Of a DNA stretch of 39,350 nt, positions 20,438 to 32,360 are shown piece after piece. How positions within the stretch are numbered: position 1 is the stretch's first letter; every line of letters begins with the position of its first letter. A model generated the notes under the pieces. It made no database searches, had not been told where the DNA came from, and saw only the letters and a program-made list of their open reading frames with translations. Where the stretch lies: contig BFEA01000564.1 of assembly GCA_003427395.1 (NCBI GenBank), forward strand, positions 338,100 to 377,449, in the 5' to 3' direction. The DNA is from Chara braunii. Lineage: Eukaryota > Streptophyta > Charophyceae > Charales > Characeae. Made by a program: the position numbers and the translations under genes.

Positions 20438-20490
20438 CTAATTATAGAGCTAGTAGGTTAGTTGACTCCTATGGGTGTATGTGTGCGAGT

Positions 20491-20606
20491 GCATTCTATA
20501 TTACTATAAATAAAACCAAGAGGAGGGTATGTACTTAGTTTTTATCTCTAAGAAAGGGGAGACCATTAAAGTACCCTAGAGATAGAAACCTTCGTCTCTA
20601 AATGCC
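20491..20606 (+). other. Protease-RT linker of element C
   Basis: Unique sequence between the duplicated block and RT, with several stops and no recognised motif. Confidence 0.4.
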
Positions 20607-21935
20607 CATCTGTTTGAGGAGCCTTCGAGAGTCGTAGACAGGGAGATTGTCCATGCCATAGAGGCAATCCCAAGGAGTAAAACACCAAAGGGGAGGATCT
20701 ATAAGATGGCGCCGACCAAGTTGGATGAACTCCATCGGCAACTGAAAGAGCTCACAGAGAAGGGTTGGATCCGTTCTAGTACCTCCCCCTTCGGCTCACC
20801 AATCTTATTCGCTTCGAAGAAGGAGGGGTCATTGAGGATGTGCATTGATTATAGAGGCCTCAATGCCATCCCCGTTAAGAACGAAGAGCCTCTACTGCGC
20901 ATTGACGACCTATTGGATAGGGTGCAGGGATGTAAGTACTTCACTAAGATAGATTTGAAGTTCGACTTCCCTCAAATTGCCATTAGACCAGAAGATCAGC
21001 ACAAAACCGCATTTCAGACCAGGTACGGTTTGTACGAGTTTGTAGTGATGCCTTTCGGCCTTTGCACTGGGCCGGGAACATTCCAGCATGCCATGAATAC
21101 GGTGTTTCATGACTACTTGGATAAGTTCATCGTTGTGTACCTCGATGACACACTTTTCTTCAGTAGGACTGTCCAGGAGCATGCCCAACATGTCGAAACC
21201 ACACTCTCACTCCTGCAATAACAAAAGTATAAGATAAACTTAGATAAATGTGAGTTCGGTCGCACTAGAATCTTGTACTTGGGTCATGAGATATCCGCGA
21301 AAGGGATTAGGCTCGAGGATGCAAAGGTGGCTAACATTCGTGACTGGCCACGGCCCCAATTTGTGACCGAGGTCAGATCACTCTTAGGGATGTGTGGCTA
21401 CTACAGCAATTTCGTGAAGAATTATAGTACGGTGGCCTTCCCTTTGACTGATCGAACACGCCTTGATACACCATGGGAATGGACAGGCGCGTGTGAGGCT
21501 GCTTTCAAAAGATTGAAGTACGCCCTCACACATCATGAGATTCTCATGGTCCCCTATCCGGAGAGGCCATTCGTTGTGACCATTGACGCAAGTCGATATG
21601 GCATTGGCACAGTGCTGGCCCAACAGGAAGGGAAAAAGTTGAGGCCGATCGAGTACATTAGCAAGAAGATGCCATCAAAGAAATTGGCGAAGTCCACCTA
21701 AGAAAGGGAACGTTATGCCCTCTACAAAACACTTGTCCACTTGACACACTATGTTACTTAAGAACTGACCATCACACACTCAAGTGGATCAAGATACATG
21801 TCCTCTCTAACGCACTCAAACGCTGGATTGAAGTCATAGACCAATATGACTTCAAGCTAGATTACGTAAAGGGAGAGTACAACAAGGTTGCTGATGCGCT
21901 GTCACGTAGGGCAAACTACCTAACTACCTAGGTGC
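20607..21935 (+). pseudogene. Element C: reverse transcriptase and RNase H
   Basis: The linker LFEEPSRVVDREIVHAIEAI leads to RT in frame, with KGRIYKMAP, KGWIRSSTSPFGSPILF, CIDYRGLN, TKIDLKF (then DFPQIAI where GYHQI is usual) and YLDD at 21138-21149. A TAA at 21219 interrupts it, then YLGHEISAKGI, SLLGMCGYYSNFVKNYS and RNase H TIDASRYGIG follow. A stop at 21699 replaces the Tyr of STYERE. The next part is shortened (about 21720-21770), with THHTLKWI retained, and ends in KVADALSRR, so the last RNase H Asp is kept. Broken, but closer to the family pattern than element B. Confidence 0.92.
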
Positions 21936-22898
21936 GCTGATTATTGAGTTTGGCTTGTCCAATGATGTAACTTGATCTTTGGTGGAAGCCTACAAGGAAG
22001 ACCCTGTCATGGTGGATGGACATTATACGCAAACTTGAGGCCCAAGACAAGGCCACATTTGACGAGTTTGTGTTGGTGGATGGTTTACTCTTTCTTGAAA
22101 AGGCAGGTTTTAAAAGGTTGTGTGTTCCGTCTAGAGAGATTCTTCGTAGTGTATTTGTAGGAGAGTGTCACGACGCAACTGGTCACTAATGCAGTGCAGC
22201 GTTTCTGGTGGCCTAATATGCTTGACGATGTAAAGAAGTATGTACAAAAATGTCAAGTCTATCAGCGGGACAAGCCGCAAACTCAAGCTCCGCTTGGGTT
22301 ACTGAAGCCGTTGCCCATTCCTACTGGTTCGAAACAGAGTGTCTCCATGGACTTCATGGATACCCTCGTGACCAGCAAGAGTGGCATGGAGACAGCGAAA
22401 ACAGAGCACGTCATCAAGTTATTCATGGATAACTGGGTGCATGAATTTGGACTGCCCCAAATCATTGTCAGTGACAGAGTTGTCAGATGCACTAGTGAAA
22501 TGTGGAAGAAGGTTGCTGAACAGATGGGAAATCAACTCCAAATGACTTCGGGGAATCATCCCAAAGCAAGTGGCCAAGCGGAATAGATGAACCATGTGGT
22601 GCAGCATCTGTTGAGGCAGTACATCAGGCCCGACCAGGATGACTGGGATGAGAAACTTCCTCTCATCGCCAGCCTGTACAATAACGTTGTGCACAGCACC
22701 ACCGACGTCAGTCCCAATCAGCTGCATTTAGGGTGGAAGCCTAGATTTGTATTAGACGTCCTCTTACCTGAAAACCGATTGACTGCAACTCGTGGAACCA
22801 TTGAATTTGGTGTCCAGTATGAGAAAACTGTTGCAGCAGGCTGTCGAGCATATCAGAAAGTCTCAAGAGGCAATGATTGCCTCGGAGAACAAGCATAG
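21936..22898 (+). pseudogene. Element C: integrase, decayed
   Basis: The zinc-binding domain shows ECHDATGH (to 22187), then a stop and frameshift. RFWWPNMLDDVKKYVQKCQVYQRDK follows, with the second Cys of CX2C changed to Tyr (22260-22262). The core has SMDFMDTL and IIVSDR, and GQAE retains the Glu. About 25 residues after the first Asp are missing (SKSGMETAKT runs directly into EHVIKLFMDN). A TAG (22584-22586) follows the Glu. The C-terminal core DDWDEKLPLIASLYNNVVHS continues in the same frame to 22898. Confidence 0.9.
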
Positions 22899-23370
22899 GC
22901 GATAGTCCACATTTCAGGTAGGGGAACATGTTTGGGTAAAGGCTAGTGAACTGGGACAGGAGTTTGGCATTTCTAGAAAATTAATGTCGCAGTACTTTGG
23001 TCCTTGGGAAGTCTTAGACATTGTGGGTACTGACCTAGATGGTCCCTCGTACGTCATAAAAATCCCTAGTCATCTGCGCACTTACCCTGTATTTCACGCT
23101 TCCAAACTTGCACTTTTCGTTGAAACAGGTCTGTTCCCAACAAGAAGGTCAATGATGCTCCCAACCATGGATGGCCACGTGGACGTCGACGACATCTTGG
23201 AACAAAGAGACTTGCCTGTTCCTAAGCCTGCTGGCAGGGGAAGACCGCCCAAACCTTTGAGGGAGTACCAGGTCAGATTCAGGCATCATATAGATCCGAA
23301 AGAAGATCGTTGGTTCAGAAGAGAGGAGCTTGTCAAAACAGCACCTCAGATCATGGCAAACGAAGACTGA
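22899..23370 (+). pseudogene. Element C: GPY/F module and chromodomain
   Basis: GEHVWVKASELGQEFGISRK (about 22918-22980) and FGPWEVLDIVG make the GPY/F module. HLRTYPVFHASKLALF leads to a chromodomain with DDILEQRDLP, YQVRFRHHIDPKEDRWFRRE and ELVKTAPQI, ending at 23370. This is the chromatin-targeting tail of the integrase. It is the least damaged protein segment in the window. Confidence 0.88.
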
Positions 23371-23416
23371 AAGGAAAAGCACCTGCATAGAAGCATCTCA
23401 GCGGACTTTCGAAGCT

Positions 23417-23424
23417 AAGGGGGA
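23417..23424 (+). promoter_or_regulatory. Polypurine tract of element C
   Basis: AAGGGGGA directly before TGGAATG, 46 bases after the chromodomain stop. It marks the start of the 3' LTR. Confidence 0.75.
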
Positions 23425-25045
23425 TGGAATGCGAGGAATGAGCCCGCGCGGGGCACTTATCAAACATACAAGTGTTCCGGGCTGCGGCCCCTAAAAAGCA
23501 TGTGCCCGCCTTAAGTGAAGGCGGGCCTGAATATCCACGAGAGGCCTGCTTTCTACATTTTTCCATACGTGGGGATTCAGACAGTTGCAGCACGCCAGTT
23601 GGTTACAAAGCAACGTGAGCCTCCAGGCTCTTTCCAGAAGCAAAGGCTGCGCTGTACAGTTGAGCCCAGGGCTTAGGTGGTTGCGCCTTGGCCACACGCT
23701 TAGTCGCTGGCCAATGAGAGAGCAGCATTGTCATCACACATGAGTCGGGAGCCAATGAGAATGCTGTGAACACTTGGAGGCTGGGTGGCTGCCTGAACGT
23801 GCCTAACTGCGCGCGGCCCAGGCCAGTATCTGAAACTGGGCCTGGGCGCAAACACTTGGGGCCAGAAGCAAGCTACTGGGCCCCTTCCCACATGCCTGGT
23901 CAGGCCAGCCAGCGGCGGGCACACTTTCCATAAAGGAAAGTATGTGCCCCAGGAAGGGGACATTGTGGCCTGTGCAGGCATTGCGGCCACGCTGCTGCAT
24001 TGCCGAGCGAAGCTGCGCTAACCAGGCAGGCTGAGCACGTGCGGGCGCTAAGTGGTGAAGAGGGCACTCCGGTGACAGTGGGCCCACGGCGGCCATAGCC
24101 GGGTCGAGCGTGCGGGTGCGGGTGTTGGCGATGGTGGTCTTTGGGTAGTTGGGTCAAGCGTTCAGGTGCGGGTGTTGGCGATGGTGGTCTTTGGGTAGCA
24201 GGCGCATACAGAGAGGGAAGACGAGGTGAGAGCACATACCTGGTGTATGCTGGTGGTCGACGTTGGTGATGCCGTGAACATACATTGGTCTTCAGCTGTG
24301 ATGTGATCTGGTTGCAAGAATGTCAATAGGATAGTTAGGCTGAGTAGAGTATGCTGGGCGCCGAGCGCCAGACAATGGATACTGTGTTGAAGTGACCAGA
24401 GTGTGGTGAGATTGACATCAGACTTCATTGTGTTGAGATTCTGTCACTTCCAGGATATGATCATAACCCCCAAAACATTCGACCACAAACTGCAGTACCC
24501 AGGCCCAAGTTCGCTGACAGGGCGGTCTGAGTTCCTCTCATCCTCCCATCACAACCCCACTACTGACTTCATCCCATCCTTCATTGGCAAATTTTCCCCC
24601 TTCACCCTTGAGTCCATTGCTCAGTGTTTCCCAAGAGCCACATTGGATCCTGCCCTAACGCCAATAATGTACAGAACAGATGCCAACCCTTCCCTGAAAG
24701 GCAAACCGTCCCAGAGGCTTGTACATTTCCTTCTGCTTCCTCTTCCCATCCACCCTCTTCCTTCACCTGGTCCCACAGTTGCTCTACTCAGAGATACGAG
24801 AGTTCTGGAACAATTCTTAACCCGGCCCAGTCACATACCGTTCCTCTCCACTCATTTTCTACTGGTACGGACATTTCAACACCCCCTTTGAGCTGCCTTG
24901 GAATTCTTCCCCCAAACAATCCGTCATACAAGCACTGCTCTAGCCAATGGTGCATTGTGCTCTCTTCTTGGTACACAACTATATGAGCTATTTCGTGACT
25001 TTGCAACCTGGTTTTCTGCTTATCGCTCTCACTCAAAATCCTTGC
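23425..25045 (+). repeat. 3' LTR of element C, with a roughly 500-bp insertion
   Basis: Alignable by eye with 27926-29090 across 23425-24435 and again 24938-25045. The 24436-24937 segment has no counterpart there. It contains CCAAT words, a palindromic TATA-like block ACTTTCCATAAAGGAAAGT (23923-23941), and two tandem 50-bp units (24101-24198). The ORF across 24403-24891 shows no known motif and I do not support it as a gene. The exact right end of the LTR is uncertain. Confidence 0.7.
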
Positions 25046-26260
25046 ACACATTTGGGGTGCATGCATGCTTACCGTGGTGCACGGTGCAGTGCAGAAAAAC
25101 TAGTGGCTCACAAAAATGCAGAAAAGTTAAGAAAACACATTAAAAAATGAAAGAAAGTCAAGTACTTCGTTTTGATTTTTTATACGTCTCTGGGCAGCCA
25201 GTCCGGATGTTCAGGCCCCACCCAGCTTGTCTGGAATGTCTGGACCGGACGTACAGTCCACACATCCCGCCAATGCAAATAAGAACGTAGGAGGGTAAGT
25301 TGGGTAACCCTAAAAACAAAGCAATTCAAAAACATCTGAGGGAAGAAAATGTTGTAGAGATCACAAGTACAGACAACTTTTGGGTGAGGGTCACCTCCAA
25401 ATTCTAAACAAATCCTACAGATAAAAGCTATAAACGATAATAAACTATTATAAATTTTACTTGTTTGGAATGACCTGCACAATTGCTGTCTGAGAACTCT
25501 GCACTCTTCTGAGAAGAAAATGCCGTTTCCGATTGCTGAGAATTCTGAATCTGAGTTTTGTTCAGTGTGTCCCTGAGTGTGCGTGACCTGCCGATGATGT
25601 ACGTATCCTCTGTGCTTTCCTGCTGAAGTTTCGGGTCCAAGTCCGAGTTGATGTGTCTGGGGGCCATGTGGTGTGTCTGCGCTTAGACATCGATATGGTT
25701 GAAATAGAGGAAGGGCCAGGGTTAGGGGGGAAAGCAGTAGACGACACACAGAGGTTAGCACGTCGGGCAGGGGTGTAAGTAGAATCTGCTAGGGATCCCG
25801 CAGGGACATTCCAGTAAGTCTGGGAGGCCTAGAAGGTCCGATAGCTGTTCATTAGGTCGTGATAGCCAGGCCTGAATGCAGATAGATTATCAGTCTGCAA
25901 TGATGTCCCCGCCACCATACGGGTTTGATCATCAGCACTGTGCATGCTCTGACTTATCCAGAAGCTGCCAACATCTGATATGCTCTCATCCCGAGCATCA
26001 ATCTTGTTCACCTCTTCCCACCTTCCTCCACCGGTCCACTCTCTTTCCCTGCAGCAGCGCCAGCAGCAGCCAATTTCTCTGCATGCCTCTTTGATCGCCA
26101 TACTTGGCCTTCCTGTCCCCCAGATGCTCGCACCACATCCACTGCTGCTGCTGGTTCTGCTATTGCTGCTGAGTGCAAAGAGCCCTAGAAGCATTAATAA
26201 GCCCCACTGCTGCAGATTTAACTCCTTGTATCCGATGGTCTCCTCCTCCTGTAATCATTC
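25046..26260. other. Gene-poor stretch
   Basis: No ORF here has a recognisable domain. A CCGGAC-rich segment with internal near-repeats lies at 25195-25265. A CAGCAG/GCTGCTG-rich segment lies at 26050-26175. I see nothing more. Confidence 0.5.
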
Positions 26261-26445
26261 NNNNNNNNNNNNNNNNNNNNNNNNNNNNNNNNNNNNNNNN
26301 NNNNNNNNNNNNNNNNNNNNNNNNNNNNNNNNNNNNNNNNNNNNNNNNNNNNNNNNNNNNNNNNNNNNNNNNNNNNNNNNNNNNNNNNNNNNNNNNNNNN
26401 NNNNNNNNNNNNNNNNNNNNNNNNNNNNNNNNNNNNNNNNNNNNN
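26261..26445. other. Assembly gap, 185 N
   Basis: A run of N flanked by pyrimidine-rich low-complexity sequence. ORFs spanning it are meaningless. Confidence 1.
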
Positions 26446-27925
26446 TTCTTTTTACCTTCCTCCCCTCTCTTTGTCTCCTCTCTCTCTCCAATCCTTTGCT
26501 CTCCTACTCTCGCCTCCACCCCCCTCTCTCACTCTCAGCCCCCTTCTTTACCTTCCTCCCAGTCGCACTCTTGAATGTTCGGTCTACCTGGGGTATTGCA
26601 TGCTTTGCCCGTCTTGAGGGTCGAACAGTCCAGAAACTCCGTCGGATTGCCGAAATTTCTTGACAGCAGTCATACTTTTCAGCCTGGTAGAGGCTCCACA
26701 CCTCTGACTATTGCGAGCCTCCATGTCCTTTCGTCTCCTCCCTCTCTCTTCAAGCCCATGCTCTCCCACTCGCTTCAATCCCTTGCTCTCCCACTCCCCC
26801 TCCCCCCCTCTCTCTCGACCCCTTCTTTACCTTCTCCTATCCTACGAAAAAAATCTTCTGAATCAACGGAAAGTTGGAAACCATTTTCCTGACTCTGAGA
26901 ACCGCTTCCTTTGCTATCATGTATGTGCCAGGGATTACACGATCATGTTTAACTCGAGGCTGAACTACACTGAACAGCTTCGTTCCCTAAGTTTGGGCAT
27001 CTGGGCAGGAATGGCATGGGGCTACGACGATGATATGGATGCCTGGTACACGGCACATGATTAGAACTGGGGCAAGATGGCAGTGGGTGCTATTGCATAT
27101 CATGACAACACACACACACACACACACATCCATGCCCTCATCGATGTGTGCTATGGCACTGTATGACATGACAGGGCGTTTGGTTTCCTTTTTTTTAATA
27201 AATTTTGACCGTTTCTCAAATGCTGTGTTTCAAGAACAAACACACGCCCCAAGAAAAAACAGTACTGCGCCTGTGCACTAGATCAAGGGCAGTGGTGCGC
27301 GGCCCAGCATGCGCAACGCGATTCTGCACACAGCACAGTGCCCCCCACCACATGGCCCACCGCGGAGTTGGGTCATAAGTATGCGCATGGTCATTTGCTG
27401 CTTCCGTTGAGGATTCTGGTTTTATTTTAATATTCGATGATATTGCATTGGAACTTGGAAGCGATTAAGCCTCTGATGAATGAGTACCATTGATCCTTCT
27501 CCATTGTTGTTAAACCACTAGTACTGACCTCCCTCTCAGAAAATCGCGGCCATATGCGCTTTGCAAAATGAAATGCTTGGCCTATGGGACCCAAGGGGGA
27601 TACTAGGGGAATGTGCAAAATTCAGGTTGCCCCAACTTTGTTGATTTTTAATTCTGATTTCTGGTGACAACAAATTCTGGGAAAAATCATGGATGTAGGT
27701 GAAGTTTCGCTGCATCAGGGGGGGAAGTAAACAAAATGGTTTCGCCCACGAAACAATATCCGCACCAAACTGATTTAACTGAATACATATTTGTATCAAA
27801 GTCAGTGGGACATGGTAGGGGCAACGTTTCAGGGTGGCCGAGGCCAGTTTTTTTGTGTTTATTTCTTATGATTTGACAAAATAGCCTCAGATGGACTGGT
27901 AGTTTAAGTATTGAATCTTGATTAA
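26446..27925. other. Gene-poor stretch, pyrimidine-rich at left
   Basis: 26446-26850 is CT-rich with repeated CTCTCCCACTC and CCCCTTCTTTACCTTC words. 26851-27925 has no supported gene. A short (AC)n tract is at 27106-27127. Confidence 0.5.
27106..27127. repeat. (AC)n microsatellite
   Basis: Eleven AC dinucleotides within non-coding DNA. Confidence 0.9.
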
Positions 27926-29090
27926 TGATGATGCGAGGATTGAGCCCTCACGGGCCCTTACAGACATGCAATTGTTCTGGGCTGTGGCCACCAGCAAGCA
28001 TTGTGCCCGCCCTAAGTGAAGGTGGGCCTGAATATCCACGTGAGGCCTCTGTTCGGCATTTTTCCATATGTGGGGTATCGGACAGTTGCAGCACGCCAGT
28101 AGGTTACAAAGCAACGTGAGCCTTTGCTGGCTGCTTCCAGAAGCAACAGCTGCGCTGCACAGTTGAGCCCTGCGCCCCGGTTGGTTGCGCCCTGGGCACA
28201 CACATTGGGAGGCCGACACATCACACACTGGCCGCACACGAATGAGAAAGCAGCATTGTCGTCACACAACCTCCGCGGGCCAATGAGAATGGACGGCTGC
28301 CTGGACGTGCCCAACTGTAAAGGGCCCAGGCCCATAACAGCAGAGGTGGGCCTGGGCGCAGATACTGGGGCCCGCTGGAAGCTACTGGAAACTTCCCCAG
28401 CCAGGCCCACACAGCCAGACACAGGGCCGCAGTTTCCATAAAGGAAAATGCCCTACCCAGGCAAGGGCGTTCTGGCCTGTATAGCCAATGCGGCCACGCT
28501 GCTGCGTTGTCGTACAAGCAGCTGCGCTAGCACTGCTGGCCAGGGCGCACATGGGCACCAAGAGGTGAGAGGGCGCTGCTGTGGCAGAGGGCGCACGGCG
28601 GCCATTACGGGGCCGAGCGTGTGGGTGGTACAGGTGATGGTGATGGTGGTCTTCGGGTAGGAGGCGCATGCAGAGGGGATCAAGGTGTGATGAGGGGAGG
28701 AGAGAGAACGTACCTGGTGTATGCTGCCGGTCGGCATTGGTGATGACGTCGTGTACATTGGTCTCCAACTTCGACGTGATCCAGTCGCATGAACGTAGAT
28801 AGGATAGATAGGCTGAGTAGTGTAGGCTGGGATGTGATCCAGTCGCATGAACGTAGATAGGATAGATAGGCTGAGTAGTGTAGGCTGGGCGCTGGACGGC
28901 AGAGAGTAGGAGGGACATTGGATATAGTGTTGGTGTGACCAGAGAGCGTCGGCATTGGCACTCGAGTTCATTGTATTGATCTTAATTGGATGGTATCTTG
29001 GTGCATTGTGCTCTCTGCTTGGTACATGACTATCTGGACTACTTCATGATTTTGCAACTTGGATTCCTGTCTATTGCTCTCGTTCATATT
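27926..29090 (+). repeat. Solo LTR related to element C
   Basis: Homologous to 23425-25045 (roughly 75-80 percent by eye), starting TGATGATGCGAGG. It keeps the palindromic TATA-like TTTCCATAAAGGAAA (28433-28447) and has an internal 58-bp tandem duplication (28776-28833 and 28834-28891). No polypurine tract is next to it, no primer site, and no pol beside it on either side, so a solo LTR left by LTR-LTR recombination is the simplest reading. Confidence 0.7.
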
Positions 29091-30722
29091 CATGGAATTC
29101 TGAAACATGACAAGTGGCCATTGTGTCATCCATCAAATTGGAGTTACCCTTCAATGCTCCTCTTTCCATTACTCTCACTTCATGGAGGAGTCTTATGCCC
29201 TCAAGGTACCTGTGATTAAGGAACCCACATTTTGCCTGCAAGCAGAAAGTATAATGAAGTCCATTTGCAGAATTCAACCAACAAAGTAGAGAAAGTGCGC
29301 CAAGCAAGTGAAAGGCTTTCCAGCGTATCGGCATCTAAGCCCCAGATCCGGTCCCAAAGTCCCAGAGGTCTTGTACCATAGTCCCACCTGGTAGATCCCG
29401 TACACCCGTTCATACAGTACGTCCGGTACGTTAGGTAATCCAGCAGGCCAAATCCATTACGGGAGTACAGTCAGTCCGGTCAGTCATTAGTCTGTTCCAT
29501 CCAATTGCACCTGTCCCAAGAAATTCTGTCAAAATTCCGAATGCGTCGAAGGCTGCAAGTCCGGAAGAGTCCAAGATTGGGAACTGCAGCAAAGTACAAC
29601 AGTCCAGCGGGAGTGAAGCATAACAGAAATTGGCATTCCCGACTGTCGCGGAAGCGCCGATGCAGTCTTACGCAGGGAAGCATTGAGTGAGGCTGGAAGC
29701 AATTAGTAGTCGATGCACCTGGCGCCAAAGCTTTGCATACTGAGACAGAGAGACAGAGAGGCATCCAAGGACGAGCAAGGCAGAGAGATAGAGAGGTCTA
29801 AAGGTAACATAGGGATTGAGGGAGAGCGAGCCATACATGTTTGAGGTTACTTGGCAGTGAGAGCCGCCCAAGTGTATACTTGAGATGTTGTATTGTATAA
29901 TAAGACACTGAATTTGCAAGCAATTTTACAAAATGTTCTCATGTCGTGTTGGTTTGCATCTCATGTGTGGGGCTTGGTGTGCTGAAGCATCAATATGTTC
30001 GGTTCTGAGAAGCAGTGTGAAATCATGGAATCATTGCACAAGGGGGCATGCCAAGAGACCAGAAGCGATATAGGTTTCGCCCTGGGGTTCCAAAAAAAAG
30101 GAACTAACCTAATTTTGCAAAAAACGTGGAGATCTGCACTTTATTGATCAATTCGGCATTGCCAAGATTGATGAGCAAATGCGTTGCCAATTGACGACTG
30201 CACGCACACCAGAAATAGCAAAATCACCAACCATTAAATTTAGTTTAATTGACAATGTGTTGCAACTCGCAAGTAACAAAACAATGATTAAAAAGAGAAA
30301 AACGAAACAAACAGTTATGCATCACAAGTTGCACAACTCAATCACGCACAAAGACCAATTACGAACAGTGTAGTGTGTCAAAACTTGCCAGCTATACAAC
30401 CAGACTGTGATCCAGGACAAACAATCAGATTCCTACTGGTATTAATTAGATCATGTCAGGTTGACCATCATGTCCAAAATCAGTAATGTGTTATGATTCG
30501 TGTGCTTAATTCAAACAATTCCCTCCTTGCTCATCACATGCTTGATTGAGACTCATGCACACTTGATTGGGAGTATCACTCAATAATAATTGCTCTTTCA
30601 TCACAGAAGACTGACACATGAGGCAAGTCTCCAAGGCTTGCCAGTGAAACACTTGGGACGAAGTGAAAATGCGATTGATGGACAGAGATTGGGAGGGACC
30701 AAAGCGTGGAGGACCTTGAACA
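29091..30722. other. Gene-poor stretch
   Basis: No supported gene. 29340-29500 shares short GTCCCAAAGTCCCA and GTCCGGTA words with the LTRs of element E and may be a distant LTR relic. 30080-30400 is AT-rich. I cannot say more. Confidence 0.45.
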
Positions 30723-31365
30723 TGAAAGGATTTCACACATTGTCCCTGTCCCGCATCCTGGTCCCAGAGTCCCACTTGGGCCCACAAGTTGGCCTTGGTA
30801 GGTCCCAGGTCCAGGGCCCTAGGAGTCCGATAGAACCTAGAAGCCGAAGTGTTGTAGGTCTGCAGGGTCCAGTAGTTTGGGTCGTTAAAAGTCGTAGACC
30901 CAGTACCCGACAAGAAACGTCTGCAGTCCAGAGGTCCACTTTTGCAGCAGTATCCTGGGAAAGTCCGGTAAGTTCTGGAACTGGAAAACTGCAGCCGACA
31001 GGCCGCATCGACCGGTACCGGTCCAGAGCCGAGAACGATTCACTTCAGCTGCTAATTATAGATTCTACAGTGCTTCATCGGGTCATTTGTCAATTCGCAT
31101 GTTGTGGAAGCCATGCTGTAGCGCTTGTGCGACTGAGCGACTGGATGGTCGGTTGATGAAGTAGGCGAAGGGTGAGCGAGCGCCATAGTTAGGGTTGGCG
31201 AGGAAGAAGATGGCAGCCACAGCTGCAAGGTTGAAGTAGGGTCGAAGAGAGGCGAAGTGGGGCATCAGTGAGTGATTTCAAAGAGTGAGTGTGAGCGGTC
31301 CAAGGACCGAGGGTGAGAGAGCGAGAGGGAAATATACAAGAGAAGAGTGAGAAAGCAAGAGGGAG
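30723..31365 (+). repeat. 5' LTR of element E, right end lost
   Basis: Begins TGAAAGGATTTCAC and aligns with 33800-34430, including GTCCACTTTTGCAGC, GCCGACAGGCCGCAT, AACGATTCACTTCAGCT and AAGCCATGCTGTAGCGC. The match ends near 31365, and RT sequence begins by 31400, so the deletion probably removed the LTR end and the primer site. Confidence 0.85.
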
Positions 31366-31394
31366 ATAGAGGAACATCCGATCAGCATAAGACG

Positions 31395-32360
31395 GCAGGA
31401 TGTGTTACGACAGCTATGAGTTCATGGTCATGCCATCGGGACCGACTAATGCCCCTGGCACTTTCCAAAGATGTATGGATGCTCACTTTAAAGAATGGTT
31501 ACATAGCTTTATTGTAATCTATCTAGATGATACTTTGGTATTTAGCAAGATTCTTGACGAACACCGGGAACACTTACACTCAAATTTGAGTAAATCGCGA
31601 GAGGCAAGTTCAGATTGAGCCCAAAGGAGTGTGAGTGGGCCAAGCGCCATACTCTGTACTTACGACACGTGGTAGATGGGGATGGAGTTAGACCGGAGGA
31701 TGCTAAGATTGCAGCCATTTGAGACTGGCCAATGTCACGCATGTTGACGGAACTGCGATCGTTCCTAGGTTTGGCTAATTATTACCGTAAGTTCGTTCGC
31801 AAGATTACGACCATCGGTGCACCATTACGTAGGCCATTGAAGAAGGAGACAGTTTGGCGGTGTGACAAGGACTGCACCTCCGCTTTCAAGAAATTGAAAA
31901 CGTGTCTAATTGAGTACCTCGTTCCAAAGATAGCCGATCCATCTTTGCCATTTATAGTGACTACGGACACAATTCAGTATGGCATTGGTGTTGGACTGGA
32001 AACGAACGATAGAGATGGGCACAGGCCCGTACAGTTCATATCTAGGAGACTGCCTAGTGAGGAGGTCACCACATTGACCCACGAACGAGAGTTGTTCACA
32101 TTGAAGGAGGCCCTAGGATATTGGCGACATCATCTGTTAGGAAGGCATTTCAAAGTATATTCGGACCATGAGACACTTCGCTGGTTGAAGACAGGCCCAT
32201 ACGCCGATTAAGCTAACTAGATGGACTACGGAGATAGACGCGTTTGGCTTTGAGTTTAAGCCAGTCAAAGGGAATTATAATGTTGCCGCAGATGCCTTGA
32301 GTAGGAGGGCTGATTTCTTTGAAGCCATAATCACTTACCTCAAAGAGGGAAGTTAGCTGC
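31395..32360 (+). pseudogene. Element E: RT (C-terminal part) and RNase H
   Basis: Starts within RT at YDSYEFMVMPSGPTNAPGTFQ, with catalytic YLDD at 31520-31531. A frameshift near 31610 is followed by YLRHVVDGDGVRPEDAKIAAI, a TGA (31720-31722) where DWP-type elements have Arg, then FLGLANYYRKF. RNase H shows TTDTIQYGIG, THERELFTL, VYSDHETLRWL and AADALSRR, so all four acidic positions are present, though the frame breaks at 32209. Confidence 0.9.

Larger units (their letters stand above)
18885..20490 (+). repeat. 1606-bp block, copy 2 of a tandem pair
   Basis: Begins with the last 123 bases of the element D LTR (18885-19007), repeats gag and protease of element C, then continues into unique sequence leading to RT. 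See copy 1. Confidence 0.93.

Noticed and set aside
24403-24891. 162-codon ORF on the plus strand
   Set aside because: Low-complexity Pro/Ser/Leu composition with no recognisable domain, and it crosses an LTR boundary. Probably chance.
25180-25761. 193-codon ORF on the minus strand
   Set aside because: No motif recognised. It lies in gene-poor DNA and overlaps other equally unconvincing frames.
25980-26663. 227-codon ORF across the N gap
   Set aside because: The gap supplies 185 unknown bases, and the rest is pyrimidine-rich low complexity.
28989-29000. Primer-binding site after the solo LTR (TGGTATCTTGG)
   Set aside because: Only the first seven bases match, and sequence just downstream is also found at the end of the related LTR, so it lies inside the LTR.
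30590-31156. 188-codon ORF in the 5' LTR of element E
   Set aside because: Lies within an LTR and is not preserved in the partner LTR.
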